Source: Oasisia sp. SBJ-2009
Lineage: Eukaryota; Annelida; Polychaeta; Sabellida; Siboglinidae
Length of the DNA: 64,000 nucleotides
Assembly (NCBI GenBank): GCA_964017155.1
Contig: OZ024857.1
Location: 2,413,701-2,477,700 of the forward strand
Reading direction: 5' to 3'
The notes under the pieces were generated by a model. That model made no database searches. It saw nothing but the letters and a program-made list of their open reading frames with translations, and was not told the DNA's origin. Position numbers and translations under genes: made by a program. This document shows, one piece after another, positions 10,987 through 64,000 of this stretch (position 1 is its first letter; each line of letters opens with the position of its first letter).

Positions 10987-11762
10987 GTTGGCTGGCATGC
11001 ATGTCCTCTACCATAACAATTTTGATACAAGAGCAAGAAATTAACTGGATTGTAAGATGCCATTCATAATTTGATCTACTACAACTACCAGTGTAACTAA
11101 ATGTACATGTTAGTCATACCTGTGTGTATGTGTCTTTAGTAACTGTTATCAGGCCAGCATGCATGTTACTTAACAATGGTTTTGTCAGGTGTTCTGTTGA
11201 TTTATTCTGAAGGAAGCCGACATGTTCTGTCCACTGGATGGCTGGACCTAACATGTCCATCTGCCATAACCAGTCAGTCACTCTGGAAGCATGTTACAAT
11301 TCACAGGCAATTAGCATATTTTGTGGATGCATTATTTTTGATAAGATTTATTGGTTGAATTGATTTGTAAACCGTATTGCTTCGAATGCATCGTGCATGA
11401 TTTGTGACACCTCAAAATACAGCATGATGAATATATGTGATGAAATGCGCTATTATGCTTCAGCACGCAGAACGTGATTACGTGTGCTTAAGCAATTGGT
11501 GTGGTATTTAGGCAAAGCGGGCTGGATCAGTGCGGAGTTACTGTGATACACTACCGCGCTGTCTTATTAACACAAGGGCTATGAATATCTCGCAAGTGGG
11601 TATTCGGTTGGGCTGTATCATTTGTTGTGTTGTCAGACAGTCACCCAAGCAGGCAACCCATTGGTAAATGTTAGTAATGTATGTTTTGTCAACTGCACAA
11701 GTAACCCCCATTCAGTACTTTAGGCTTTTCTTGTTTCTGTTCTTGTATAATGTTAGTCACTG

Positions 11763-11768
11763 AATAAA
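11763..11768 (+). promoter_or_regulatory. Possible polyadenylation signal AATAAA
   Basis: This canonical hexamer is followed within 40 bp by T- and GT-rich sequence. It lies just before a mobile element at 11838, so it is a plausible distal end for the WAC transcript. Confidence 0.35.
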
Positions 11769-11837
11769 CACATAATTAACAAGCGTCTGCTGTCGTGTGA
11801 TCATTGCATGTTTTAGTCTCGTAGTAGATGTCATTAA

Positions 11838-12665
11838 AGGACAAAAAAAGGCTACGGCTTCGTGTCATACACCTAATAGAGTTTATACAAAGTAACAATT
11901 TCCACATATACTCAATTTTTTAACGCCAGCGGTTTACTCAGAATGTGACTTTAAAGTCTAAAATTCTAACGAAATCCACGATGGTCTGAAGTGAAGGGTT
12001 AATTTGGCTTGGCCATTCAGCGCGCGGCATTCTATATCTCGGTCAGCTTCCGGTGACGCTTTTAAGGGTCAACAACTTCGAGTCTTCGACAGTTCGTTCA
12101 GTTGGCGTGACATCTAGCAGCTGCTTATAGACGTATATCTAAATCTGTGGTTAAATCTATGGTAAACTTTAGTAAGTATGCCTTCGTGTTCGGCATACGG
12201 TTGCAATAATAGTTGAAACAACCGGTAGTATTGAAGCAATGGATTCACGTTGGTGATTTGCGGGCGTACTGTTTGGCACTTTGCTCGGTCCATTTTGAGG
12301 AGAAATGCTTTGATGTAGACATGTATCATCAGTTGATGGGATGATTTCAGCGATAACAATAATAGACAACTTTATATTTACCGTCATCAGCATGTTACGC
12401 GCGTTGCCGAGTTGCAGCCATTTCATGACAACAGCCAAACCCTATGCAGGGAATCTACGTGGAGAGCGCCTCGATCACCGTCGTGACGTCATTCTTCGTC
12501 TAAGATGGGGTAGCAGCCGTAGCGCACAGAATTTGGATGGCTGGGAGTTAAAAAATATTTTTCTGGTAAACCGCTGGCGTTAACAAATTGAGTATATGTG
12601 GAAATTGTTACTTTATATTAACTCTATTAGGTGTATGCCACGTAAAAGTTAACTTTGTTTGTCCT
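11838..12665 (+). mobile_element. TTAA-flanked element with about 100-bp TIRs and THAP-domain remnant (Kolobok-like), copy 1
   Basis: The 828-bp element is flanked by TTAA at 11834-11837 and 12666-12669. It starts AGGACAAAAAAAGG and ends with the inverse TTTGTCCT. About 100 bp of each end pair, including 'catacacctaatagagtt', 'aagtaacaatttccacatat' and 'aacgccagcggtttac'. Inside, at 12179-12214, it encodes MPSCSAYGCNNS, the first Cys pair of a THAP zinc finger, followed by a stop. In another frame near 12284-12325 it encodes CSVHFEEKCFDVDM, the second half of the C2CH finger. THAP plus TTAA targets is characteristic of Kolobok transposons (family knowledge). The catalytic part is absent and frames are broken, so it is non-autonomous. 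Confidence 0.82.
12179..12325 (+). pseudogene. Broken THAP zinc-finger fragment inside the element
   Basis: The first part, MPSCSAYGCNNS, is interrupted by TGA. The second part, CSVHFEEKCF, is in a different frame. Cys-X4-Cys and the C-X2-H of the C2CH finger are visible. Relative to the second copy (56417-57273) a 27-bp block before the CSVHF motif is missing. It is a decayed transposase N-terminus, not a host gene. Confidence 0.75.
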
Positions 12666-12669
12666 TTAA

Positions 12670-13890
12670 CATTTAAAATTGCGTTCTCGGTTAACCATAA
12701 TAGGGATTTCCAGTTATTGGTAGATGCAAATTTTATGTTTTGTATATGTTTTTCCCCAGTCATTTGACACTTTGAAATTATGTAAATGGTTGGACTGTTT
12801 CAATAAGCTTGTGAACATACCTAATGTAATTTTTTAATTAATTAAAATGTTGAATTCCTTACCTAGAAGATGTTCACTGTACCAGGTAATTCATTTGACA
12901 TGACTGACTGCTAATCAATGATTTACATTGCAAGTAGATAGCATTCTAAATAGATTTGTTTAATAATTAAACTGTCATAACAAATGGAAGTGACATTCTA
13001 AACACGAGTACAACTGTCAGCTGTACATCTTTTTAGCTATGCTGACATTTAGACAAACTACAACATTGTCAGTATTCCATCAAATGTATAATGGCTGTTT
13101 ATTGCTGTATTAATAACAATATCGTGACATTTAAATGGATATTAACCATGTTATGCACGGGTATTTGGATAATGTCCTCTGCTAAGTTATCACAATGAGC
13201 AATACTTGGTAAATCTGAAAACTATTTTGATAATTTTCTTTTGTAGGTTTATAGTGAAGTTGGTTATCAAATTATATATGATACGTAAATTGTCCATCCC
13301 ACACATAATGATAATTCTATGGTAACTTGTTAATAACAATAGGTAGTGTACATGCCTATAAATGGGCTGGCCTGGAGATACGGGCCTCTAGAAATGCTTG
13401 TAATAATGATAATAGGTAGGGGCAGGGATGAGACTTGCCAAATGCATTCCTTCAGATTGCCACGGACAATTTGGTAGTGGTCGGGTTAGATAAATAGCAA
13501 TTCACAGAGGGCATTTTTATGTGGCTCTTCTGCGTTTTCTGCTTCTATTTTTGCAATATGGAAATTATATTTGGAAAATTACAAAGTGAGCCATCGACCC
13601 TCCATGTATTCTAAATAAACTTCATCAGACTGAGAGATTACAAGTAGGCCTACTGGATGCCGTACAGTCAATGTATGCATGTCTAGGGCTAGGCATAGCC
13701 TAGGGCAAAAAAGGCTGTCAGGCTCTGCTGCTGGGAGGGAGGGAGCCCCTGCGGCTAATGATAAGCATAAGGTATGGGCTATGGCCGTAGCAAGAGCCGA
13801 AGAGGGTGTGGTTAGATTTTCTGACGATGACGGGCAGTTTTTGCGCAACACTAACAGTTGCTATTTTTGAGTCATCCTTTAGTGACACGC
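12670..13890. other. Intergenic sequence, nothing recognised
   Basis: AT-rich to about 13400, then gradually richer in GC. A 90-codon ORF on the minus strand (13579-13851) matches no family I know and looks like chance. Confidence 0.5.
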
Positions 13891-13894
13891 GTTA

Positions 13895-14155
13895 GTGGGC
13901 GTTAGTAAATGCTACAGCATGACACAGGTCAACGGGGACGATATAAATGCAGATCAAGTTCACGACACCGGTCGTCTGCTCGAAGATACCCACAAACCAC
14001 TGCGCTATCAACAGCGGGATGGCGGTTGTGGCTGTGTGACGGAGCGATGTGTAGATTCAGAGAAGCGTAGCTGTATATATTACCGCCGAGCGCACATAAG
14101 CAGCGGGGACGCAAGGGAATTTGCCCGGATCTGTTAACGGACGTTTTAATATCGG
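13895..14155 (+). promoter_or_regulatory. Candidate promoter region / noncoding first exon of the ORP gene
   Basis: The stretch has many more CpG dinucleotides than its surroundings. It contains a TATA-like 'gatataaatg' near 13940. It ends in a strong splice donor, 'atcgg|gtaagtg', at 14155/14156. It lies between the WAC 3' end and the first ORP coding exon (21764), which has an acceptor and therefore needs an upstream noncoding exon. No transcript evidence is available. CpG-rich sequence continues to about 14600. Confidence 0.4.
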
Positions 14156-15271
14156 GTAAGTGTTTCTCGGGTAAACGCAGGTATTATTTATTGTCGCTCG
14201 ACGGACCATCAACTGGCATAGGCATAGCAAGGTATGGCTGTCGCGACATCGAAGAACGCCATCGAGTTCGCACGGTCGGTGGAGTTCGTGTGATATTGCA
14301 GGACAGTTTTGTCACTAGCGCGTGGGAAGTTCTCATGGGAAACGATGGTGTAAATATGATAAAAACTTCGCAAGTCTTCGTTTATGCGTGCCCGGTGTAA
14401 ACAAATAGCTGGCGGCATTGAATGTTGACGTGGCCGCTCAGCCTGAAGTCTGATTAAGCGTCACGGATCAGTGAGTTTGCAGTATCACTCAGTATCAGCA
14501 GTCGTGACTGTTTGACAGTTGTGATACTTCGACGGTCAAACCCAAGGTCTGGCGTGGGCAGTGTCATTGACTGTACGTGGTTACTGTATGTAATAATGTA
14601 ACGAACACCAACAGCAGGCTGTGTCAAACTGTAAGTGTATAAAACATTATTATTATTTTAAAATGTTACCTATTTAACTTTAAAATTACATCATTATAGA
14701 CTCGGTAAAAAAAATGTTTACAGTGCATCACTAAAAAACTTAGACTAATTAGTAAATCGAAAAACAATTACTTACTAAATAATATAAATTCCTTGCCAGT
14801 TTACATAATAATTTGTAGCAAAATAATGACAATGACATGAGTGGTATAAATTAATGTATGTTAAAGTATGTGATTAGTCAGTATCGGTATGGCAACCTTT
14901 AGAATTGATAGCAGTTGTATGGTATTGTAGCCCAAGTAGGTTAACCTTTCTTATTGCATGGCAATAACACTCTTGACATTATTAACAACATACCATGTGA
15001 ACACTGCAAGCAGTATACGCCTGTGCGTTATCGGGATACAGACTACAGAGTATGATTTATTCTCTCCCCGAAGAGTTCCAGAAGGTCACGTTGGGAAGAG
15101 CAGATGCATGTTGTCATTTTAGGATGGGTTTTAGGATAAATTTACTGAATGACTGAATACTCTCATTGTGTAAATACTAAATAGCCTACTAGTTGAGCAA
15201 ACTGAAATTTTTTATTTGGTATAAACAGTGAACCTGTGATCAATTAATTAGCATGAAAACGTGTGAGAATG
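14156..15271. other. Noncoding sequence, candidate 5' UTR intron of the ORP gene
   Basis: CpG-rich to about 14600, then AT-rich. No exon is recognised. Confidence 0.4.
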
Positions 15272-15275
15272 TAAG

Positions 15276-15603
15276 TAAAGGCAGTTCTTATATAGCGCAA
15301 TATCCAATCCTCAGGACCGTTCAAAGCGCTTTACACTTTACTTCCCTGACAGACCTGTTCACTCAGACACCATCTCGGCTTCTCTGGGAAGCATCCAGCC
15401 ATATGCTACAATTAATGCGCGAAGGCTGCTCGTACACATATCCATCACTGTCTATAGCCAGGTACTCATTTAATTCAACTGAGTGAACTGGAGCAATGTA
15501 GAGTGAAAAAACTTGCCCAAGGTTTTAACGCCGCAGCCAGGATTCGAACCCGGGTTCTCGTAGTCGAGAGTCCGAAGCTCTACCCCTGAGCCACTGCGCT
15601 GAG
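15276..15603 (-). mobile_element. tRNA-derived SINE, near full length, copy 1
   Basis: Read on the minus strand, it starts 'agcgcagtggctcagggg', an RNA polymerase III A box (TGGCTCAGGGG). About 35 bp later comes a B box GGTTCGAATCC. The body contains 'cattaattgtagcatatggc' and 'gaacaggtctgtcagggaag'. The 3' tail ends 'gcgctatataagaactgcc'. Five other copies are in the window. The ORF on the + strand here is an artefact of the SINE. Confidence 0.88.
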
Positions 15604-18600
15604 CCAATGTAACAATTAAAATGCAGTACTTCTTTATTTACATAATAAATTGGGGGGAAATCTGAATGCCAAAGAACATGCACGAATATAAATGTCATTT
15701 TCAATCTAGAACAGTGGTGTACGTGGGGAGTATAAAAAATTATTTTAACAATTAAACAAAGTAACAACATTTTGCCACTAATTCTTTGCACATGTGTCAA
15801 ATGTCCCTCAGGGCTTACCTTGTTATAATGTTAAATAGGATTCAGGGAATTAAAATAGACAAGTATACCCTGGTGTCATTAGCGTAACACTTTCACTATA
15901 CAATTTATGCGGTGTAATTCTTGTTCACAGTTTCTGTTTATTTTAATCACATTCAGTATAAAATCTGTAACATTTGTGCCATTTTTGATTCATCTGACTC
16001 AAATTTTATGGAAATTTACATGTCATTTGTTGGCTTATAAGAATATGAAAACTGCAAGTTATAAAAAAAACTAGGTCAGTAGATATAGGTCACTGAACTT
16101 TGATTCGGATACTGACTGTTACATAAACATCTGTAACTCAGCTTCTGATAAATTAGAAAAGAAAGTAAGTTATCAAATGTTGGAAAGGAAAAATATAGAT
16201 GCATAACTACATTATAAAATTAGATAGATCACATAAATAAAAAGTATAGATAACATAATTTGACATTTGACCTGCGATACCCAAAAACAGGATCATTTGA
16301 GCAGATAAAAAATACTTTCTATATGACCTCGTCATGTTGTTGGTTTTTAGAGTTTGAAGATTGGTTGATCTTGGTCTAATTTACCCATAAACCTGTGCGT
16401 AGTATTGACTGCAGTCACTGCAATGTACAGTATACATGTTTAGGTGGGAAGACATCTTACTTACAGTCATGCATACAATCTGAACAGGTCATATAAACAT
16501 GAGTCATGGCACCGACAGGTTTGAGGCATATCATGGAACAGAGACAGGAAACTGTACATTATTCTCCCGGTGCATGCCAAGCTATGTGGGTGGAACACAC
16601 AGGGCCAACAAATGTTATACATTTTTACAAGATGATGAAGGTATGACTATCCATCAGGAGTACCTGGCGGGAGTCAAAACTAAAAAGATACCCATTGTTG
16701 GCCTTTAATATATTACTCATCCCCGTAAAAAAAAACCATTACCAGGTAGTCCCCGTTGGGTGACATTGTCAAAATGTGAACTTTCAGTACAAATTCTTGT
16801 GTTGACCTGCAATATTCCTTAAGGATAAAATAAACAAACACAAATTCCATAAGCAAACTGACACCGCAGCATAATTATTTTACTCAATTAATGTTTATAA
16901 TAACAGCCAGATCTTGAGTGGAAAATAGCTACTCACCCAGGGAACTTATGCTAGCAAACAGTTACTTGTCCCTGGAATTTATACTCGACTCAAGTGTAAT
17001 CCTTAGCGTTGGGTGCCAGTAGTTAACACATGTATATTTAAAATGCTACTTTAATAGTCAAGTGGGAATGTTAAAATGTTTTAGTGAATTTATCATCACA
17101 AATGCAGTAACACTTAATTTTGGGACATGATTATAAATGGTAGGTTAAAAAATTATAGTTACTACCTGGTACATTACATCTTGGAACACCAAAGTGTTTA
17201 TATATCTGGTGATTAGATCTCCACTCATTTGTCTCAAGTATGCACGAGAAAGGCACTTCAGAAAAGACATGTGTTTAAAAAACAAGTAATTAAATAACTG
17301 TTGAGAAATATGTCGCTGTATCACCACTTACCAGGTAGTAGGTTGGAAGCCGGTGGTCTAAGTATCAAATTGTCAAATGAACACAGAAAGAGAGGAATAC
17401 TCGGAATAGACAGGTCTCTGTGCAGATTAGAAGCAGTAATAATGATCCAGAGTTAATGTGTACAGTTTGTTGTAGATAGTTGGTAAACAGACAGTGGTAA
17501 GTAAATTCAACGTTTGTAATGGTATGGACAGTGCTAACTGTCATATACATGTGCTTGCCAAATGTGCATATATTTAAGACATACAAAATTATAACTTGTA
17601 TCATTTAATTTCTATTTGTACTTAAACCTGTGTCACTAGATCAATAAATTTATATAAGCAACTGTAAATCTCATATGGACACAGATGGATTTTATGTACA
17701 ACTTGGCCATGGTATACTGCCTGTCTAGTGCCATGAACTATCCATACCGGATAGCAATTGCTGACAAAACACAAGTGTTCAGGTTAATTACAGGCCTAAC
17801 ATCAGTGACCTTCCGTCATGTAAATGACAGAGAGCTCAACCTCTCTCACGGGTTCACCGGTTAGAATCGACCTCAGCCTGGTAATATGCCACTGGCACGT
17901 CAGTTATGGTTTCACTAGGAGTGTGCTAACAGGCCGGTCACTCAGATTGACTGTTCCATGATGCTTACATTCAGCCTGCCCTCTTATGTTTACAAACTCT
18001 ACATACATTGTATTAGGTTACTGTAAGTCAGTAATGAAATTCATCGGTCCGTGTGAATAGTTGGCTCACTGCATGGTTTCATTAGAAAGTCATTCCTGTT
18101 AATTAGTGTTGGGCACATGCATATCATAGTGAAGCATTTCAGCACAGAGTACTTATGTATTCCATTAGCTTTGAACAAGAGTTTCACAAAATATTACTGT
18201 TAGCATGTATTCTTCTGACCTGCTTTTTTGTAATAAAATATTGTTGAATGCTCAATGTTGACTTTAAAAAATAGAAACGATGCAATGTTGCATTTCTGGA
18301 TCCATATTCATGACCTCTAAATTTGATATAACAGCAGTTGTTTAACAACAACAGTTTTGTAAACAGGATGTTACATTCTACAGGTTATGGGAAAGTAATG
18401 ACTGTACACACAGAATGGTACAACCTCATTGCGTAACTGAAACTTGAGATTTTGATGCCAGTAAAACACAAACATGTTTTCAAGTTAAGCCATTAGTTTA
18501 CATAAGGCGGAGCATCTTTGTTGGCTCACGGTTCTAAGTTCAAGTCCATGAAGTCCTACTCTACTATACATGGCCCTACCAGGACACAGAGCTTAGAACA

Positions 18601-19480
18601 TGAAACATTCGTGAATACGTGTTCGTCTGTGTTTGCTTATTACGAGAAATTACATAACACAGATTGGAGATAGCTTAAATAATAGATGATAGCTTTGCTG
18701 GCTGTTAGTGTTATGCACTGCAGTCCGGCCTAGTTGACTTGTTTCGACTGGTTGTATGATTATCAGCCAGTTGCAGAATCTGTGAATAATTAAGGTGAGA
18801 ATAATATGGTAAATTGGTCATTGTGAAGCAAACCAATGTAATGCTAACCTATATAGCCCAGGTAAACAATATCTGTACAAAGCATGTTGCTGACATCCGC
18901 ATACAGACATGCATTATTTAGTGCCAGCACATGCAGCAAGCAAGCTATGTGATGGCTTGCCATTCTTGAATTCCAGAAACTCATTACCATTGGTGTTATG
19001 TATAATAGTCAGAATGCATGAAGTTGACACTGTCATTTACAGTTGTCGTATATCACAGGGAAAGCTTATAAGACAAACCATGTGGAAAAAATGAGTTGAG
19101 AGTCATATTATCATTTCATTTTTAATGCTCCCAATTATGGTCAACACATTTTGATCTGTTATTGATACATGGCTCCTCTGAGGACTGTGACATTTCGGTT
19201 GAACTGTCCAATTTGACAATGTATGTGAATGTTACGTTGTATAAATTACTAGTTGAGTAAACTAACCCAGCGATACTTGGGGATAAAAGGCAGCCACAGT
19301 ATGAAACTTATAAAAATTGTTATCCTGAAGCTCCCAACCCACCTCCATGAATATATATCATAGCAGAATTAAATCTTGTTTCTGGAAAAAGGTAGTGTTC
19401 CATGCTGAGATGTTTGAAATTTGCATTACATTGTTTTAGTTTGTTCCAGAATTACATCGTACAGTGACAGGTGCACACAT
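15604..19480. other. Noncoding AT-rich sequence, nothing recognised
   Basis: Candidate first intron or intergenic sequence. The short ORFs at 16499-16708, 17145-17327 and 18909-19094 show no domain and no splice context that would support an exon. Confidence 0.5.
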
Positions 19481-19486
19481 GCATGG

Positions 19487-19531
19487 TCACGCACGCACGC
19501 ACGCACGCATGCTCATACACACATGCATGCT

Positions 19532-19597
<66 letters not shown>

Positions 19598-19612
19598 TGC
19601 ACACTCACACCC
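19487..19612. repeat. (CA)n / (GCAC)n microsatellite
   Basis: GCAC units, then 'atgctcatacacac' variants, then about 34 CA units and a degenerate end. The two His/Thr-rich ORFs over it are artefacts. Confidence 0.97.
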
Positions 19613-19619
19613 GCATGCA

Positions 19620-21763
19620 AAAACAATAGTTATCCAGCAGCACGCATCTTGCCAGCATGCTAAAGTGAATAAAATGACTGTTTGACTTTGCCTGCAGAGT
19701 CATGATGAATTAATGAGTTTGACACAGATAATAGTGTCAGCATAGGACATTATTTTGGCTATTGTTGACTTTGTTTCACGGGCCATGTTTGTCATGTCAC
19801 CATTGTGCCACAGCATACTTTATATATTTATCTAGTGGTCACTCTCTGTCAACATATATGCCAGTCAGGTCTGGTTTGTCCATATCATGACAATAACCAA
19901 AACGTCCCCACAGTGTTCTTGTTTTACATTGACATTGTAAAGAGTGAGTCACTTGACTTAAATGCTGTCTTCTACCTTGTCACAGTGCCCATGCGTGTTT
20001 CAAGGAGAAACTAGATGACCATTACCTGAGCACACCTCCACCTGTGTGTGTACCTTATTACTGTTGTTTACAGCCAGCAAAATCTTGTTGTGTTGAACTG
20101 GGATGACATGAGCCATGTCTGATCAATTGTGATTGGGTGTAGCGCTCTCCTGCCATGTGCAGTGCAGACAGACAGTCCCATGTAAGGAGGTGCTTTCTAA
20201 TGGGCTGGCGTGTCCTCGTCTAATGACAACTGGATTAATAAAGGTAATGAGCTATGTCAAAGGGCTGTTCCAACTGTTGACATCCCTAGCGGCTCTCTGC
20301 GGAGAAGATCCTGTGGCTCTCCGCGGAGAAGATCCTCAGTGACTCCTCTGGTTCACTGTCTAAGTGTAATGTAGTTCAGGCACGCCAGCGAGGCTGGTGG
20401 CAGGATTGGGTGAAATTGCAAGTGTCAGTTTAAGTTACATTTACACCACAGAAACTCAATCACAACATAGACACTTAATAATTACATTATTGTAAAAATC
20501 GCCCACATTAACAACACTTCCAGTAAACAGTTAGAACAATTCATTTTAAAGCTCATATGCAACGGTTTGTAGTTCCGTCGTCAAAAGATGAGTTCATTAA
20601 GGAACTTTGCAGGTACCATTACACTGTACATATATGTCATTTTATGCAGGACTTTGAATGTAATTATGCATCCTCGCAGCTACGGATGGTTTCAAAATAC
20701 AAAAGACAAGATCAATTACTCATAAATACATTATGATATTCCTGCCCTATATATGCATTGACATGTGGCCACCGTGCCATAAAATGCAAATAATTACCAA
20801 TAGTCAAATTTGCCTTGCCAGGTACAATAGTATCAGCAAATCTATAAAGGTCACGGCCAAGTATTGATGCCCTCAACTTGGCCTAAATTTACTTGAGGCC
20901 AAGGTTATGAATATAATACTAATAGTCATGTGCAAATACATAGTCTGGGGTGTTTGTTTCTGCACATTTGTTATTTATATGTAACTTGAGGTTGTCTAGC
21001 CAGGATATGAGAGGGATTACTGGGATGTGCTACCGGAAGCTATTGGTCTTGTGATAGACCTGTCAGCTATCTGGTGCAATTGATGCAGCCAAACAATTCG
21101 ACAAATTAATCACGCTATGTTGTTGTAGCAGTGCTTATCTGCAAGGTAAATGCATGCTCGGCTAGATCCTGCCTACAATCACTGCTGTGGATACTGCGTA
21201 TGAATCAAATGGAGAACAACTGTTACATCTAGACAACCCTTGAATATCCAGCTATGAATAACGTATGATTAAAACAAGGCAAGTTCTTATCTGATTACAA
21301 TATATATGTAATAGTTTGACCACTTGCTCAGCTGTTTGAAAAGCTGAAGAAACAGCATATTTATATCATGTCCAAGCGATACTCTAGTCCAAACATTTGT
21401 AAGATTTAGAATGCTCATAACGTGCAAAGTAATGTTAGAAGACTCAAGCTATGATACCTAATATTGTCACTGTACATAAATCTAGACACATAAATAAATA
21501 TTTCATGTTAAATGTTAAATGTATACTTCCTGCCAAACTGTTTTTAGTTACTATATTAAGCTCATAACAACATTCACAGTTTCACAGTTTTCACTGTTGT
21601 TCAAATAGTAAACAAAACATCCAGTTTTAATTTTCAAAGCAAAATTACCATGCTGACTAATTCTGGGGATAGCAGTAGACACACTCCATTTAAGAGATGT
21701 GTTTTTATATATATTTCCACTTGACCACCATCCACTGAATGACCATGTGCTCTTCTTCTCCAG
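19620..21763. other. Noncoding sequence before ORP coding exon 1
   Basis: No exon is recognised. Two near-identical 'ctctgcggagaagatcct' units occur near 20290-20338. Confidence 0.5.
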
Positions 21764-21767
21764 GCTG

Positions 21768-63734
<41,967 letters not shown>

Positions 63735-64000
63735 GTAGGAAGCCTCTGTACTCCTCTCTCGTCTTTTAGGTGTTTGTTTCCTTGAAGCGTAGTTTTTGTT
63801 GGTACTAGGGCAGGTTTCACACAGGATGGAGGATAAATCATAATTAAAAACAATATTGTGTGTTTTCTGCAGTTGTTCTAAATTAATTAAACCATTCACT
63901 GATCACTTGCTGACTGTTTGTTGTTCCTGTTGTTATCAGCCTAATGTGTTCTTGTAATTAGTCAAGCATATTTTCCTGTTCCAGTCAGCCAGGTGTGTTG
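63735..64000 (+). other. Start of ORP intron 20
   Basis: No further exon matches the expected C-terminus. The 'tccag' at 63983-63987 is followed by sequence that does not encode the LEEGN motif. Confidence 0.6.

Larger units (their letters stand above)
9137..11790 (+). other. WAC: Candidate WAC 3' UTR
   Basis: There is no further coding match downstream of the stop. The first 1 kb is less AT-rich than the introns. Possible polyadenylation signals AATAAA occur at 10981-10986 and 11763-11768. Where the transcript ends cannot be told without RNA data. Short ORFs on both strands show no recognisable protein. Confidence 0.5.

Noticed and set aside
19421..19685. His/Thr-rich ORFs
   Set aside because: Translation of (CA)n/(GCAC)n repeat.
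63988..64000. Start of ORP exon 21 after 'ttccag' at the right edge
   Set aside because: The sequence would encode QPGVL after the split Arg, not the conserved (F/L)LEEGN motif expected next.

Overview
This is a window of an animal nuclear genome. Short coding exons with GT...AG borders sit in AT-rich introns full of microsatellites, minisatellites, SINEs and MITEs. Two genes can be recognised, both on the + strand. I cannot name the species. Repeat content and exon layout suggest a marine invertebrate, perhaps a mollusc or another lophotrochozoan, but this is only an impression. There is no bacterial-type operon, CRISPR array or rRNA gene.

Positions 1-4987 hold no recognised exon. They contain a TTAA-flanked, piggyBac-like MITE (142-1177), a 200-base assembly gap (3179-3378), and a cluster of a second MITE family (about 3980-4900). 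Positions 4988-9136 carry the last six coding exons of a WAC homologue, the WW-domain adaptor with a C-terminal coiled coil that works with RNF20/RNF40 in histone H2B ubiquitination. The WW domain lies upstream of the window. A candidate long 3' UTR follows, with a five-copy 23-bp tandem repeat and AATAAA signals at 10981 and 11763. A TTAA-flanked element with THAP-domain remnants follows at 11838-12665.

From 21768 to the right edge runs a gene of the OSBPL3/6/7 (ORP3/6/7) subfamily of oxysterol-binding-protein-related proteins. Twenty coding exons cover an acidic N-terminus, the PH domain, a serine-rich linker, a perfect EFFDAHE FFAT motif, and most of the lipid-binding ORD with its EQVSHHPP fingerprint. 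The C-terminus lies beyond 64000. Intron 1 is about 22 kb and holds most of the repeats. A CpG-richer patch with a strong splice donor at 13.9-14.6 kb may be the first noncoding exon and promoter. Two other intron-1 segments (28962-29015, 41685-41816) could be alternative exons in the matching phase.

The most interesting items are: a pair of Kolobok-like THAP elements, one of them 71 bp upstream of ORP exon 12; a 63-bp tandem duplication of the exon-9 splice donor that keeps the reading frame open; a triplicated 3' splice site before exon 18; a near-perfect 40-bp inverted repeat at 29638-29732; and several short TIR elements with clear ends. I saw no wholly new biological system. The novelty is in the mobile elements and splice-site duplications.
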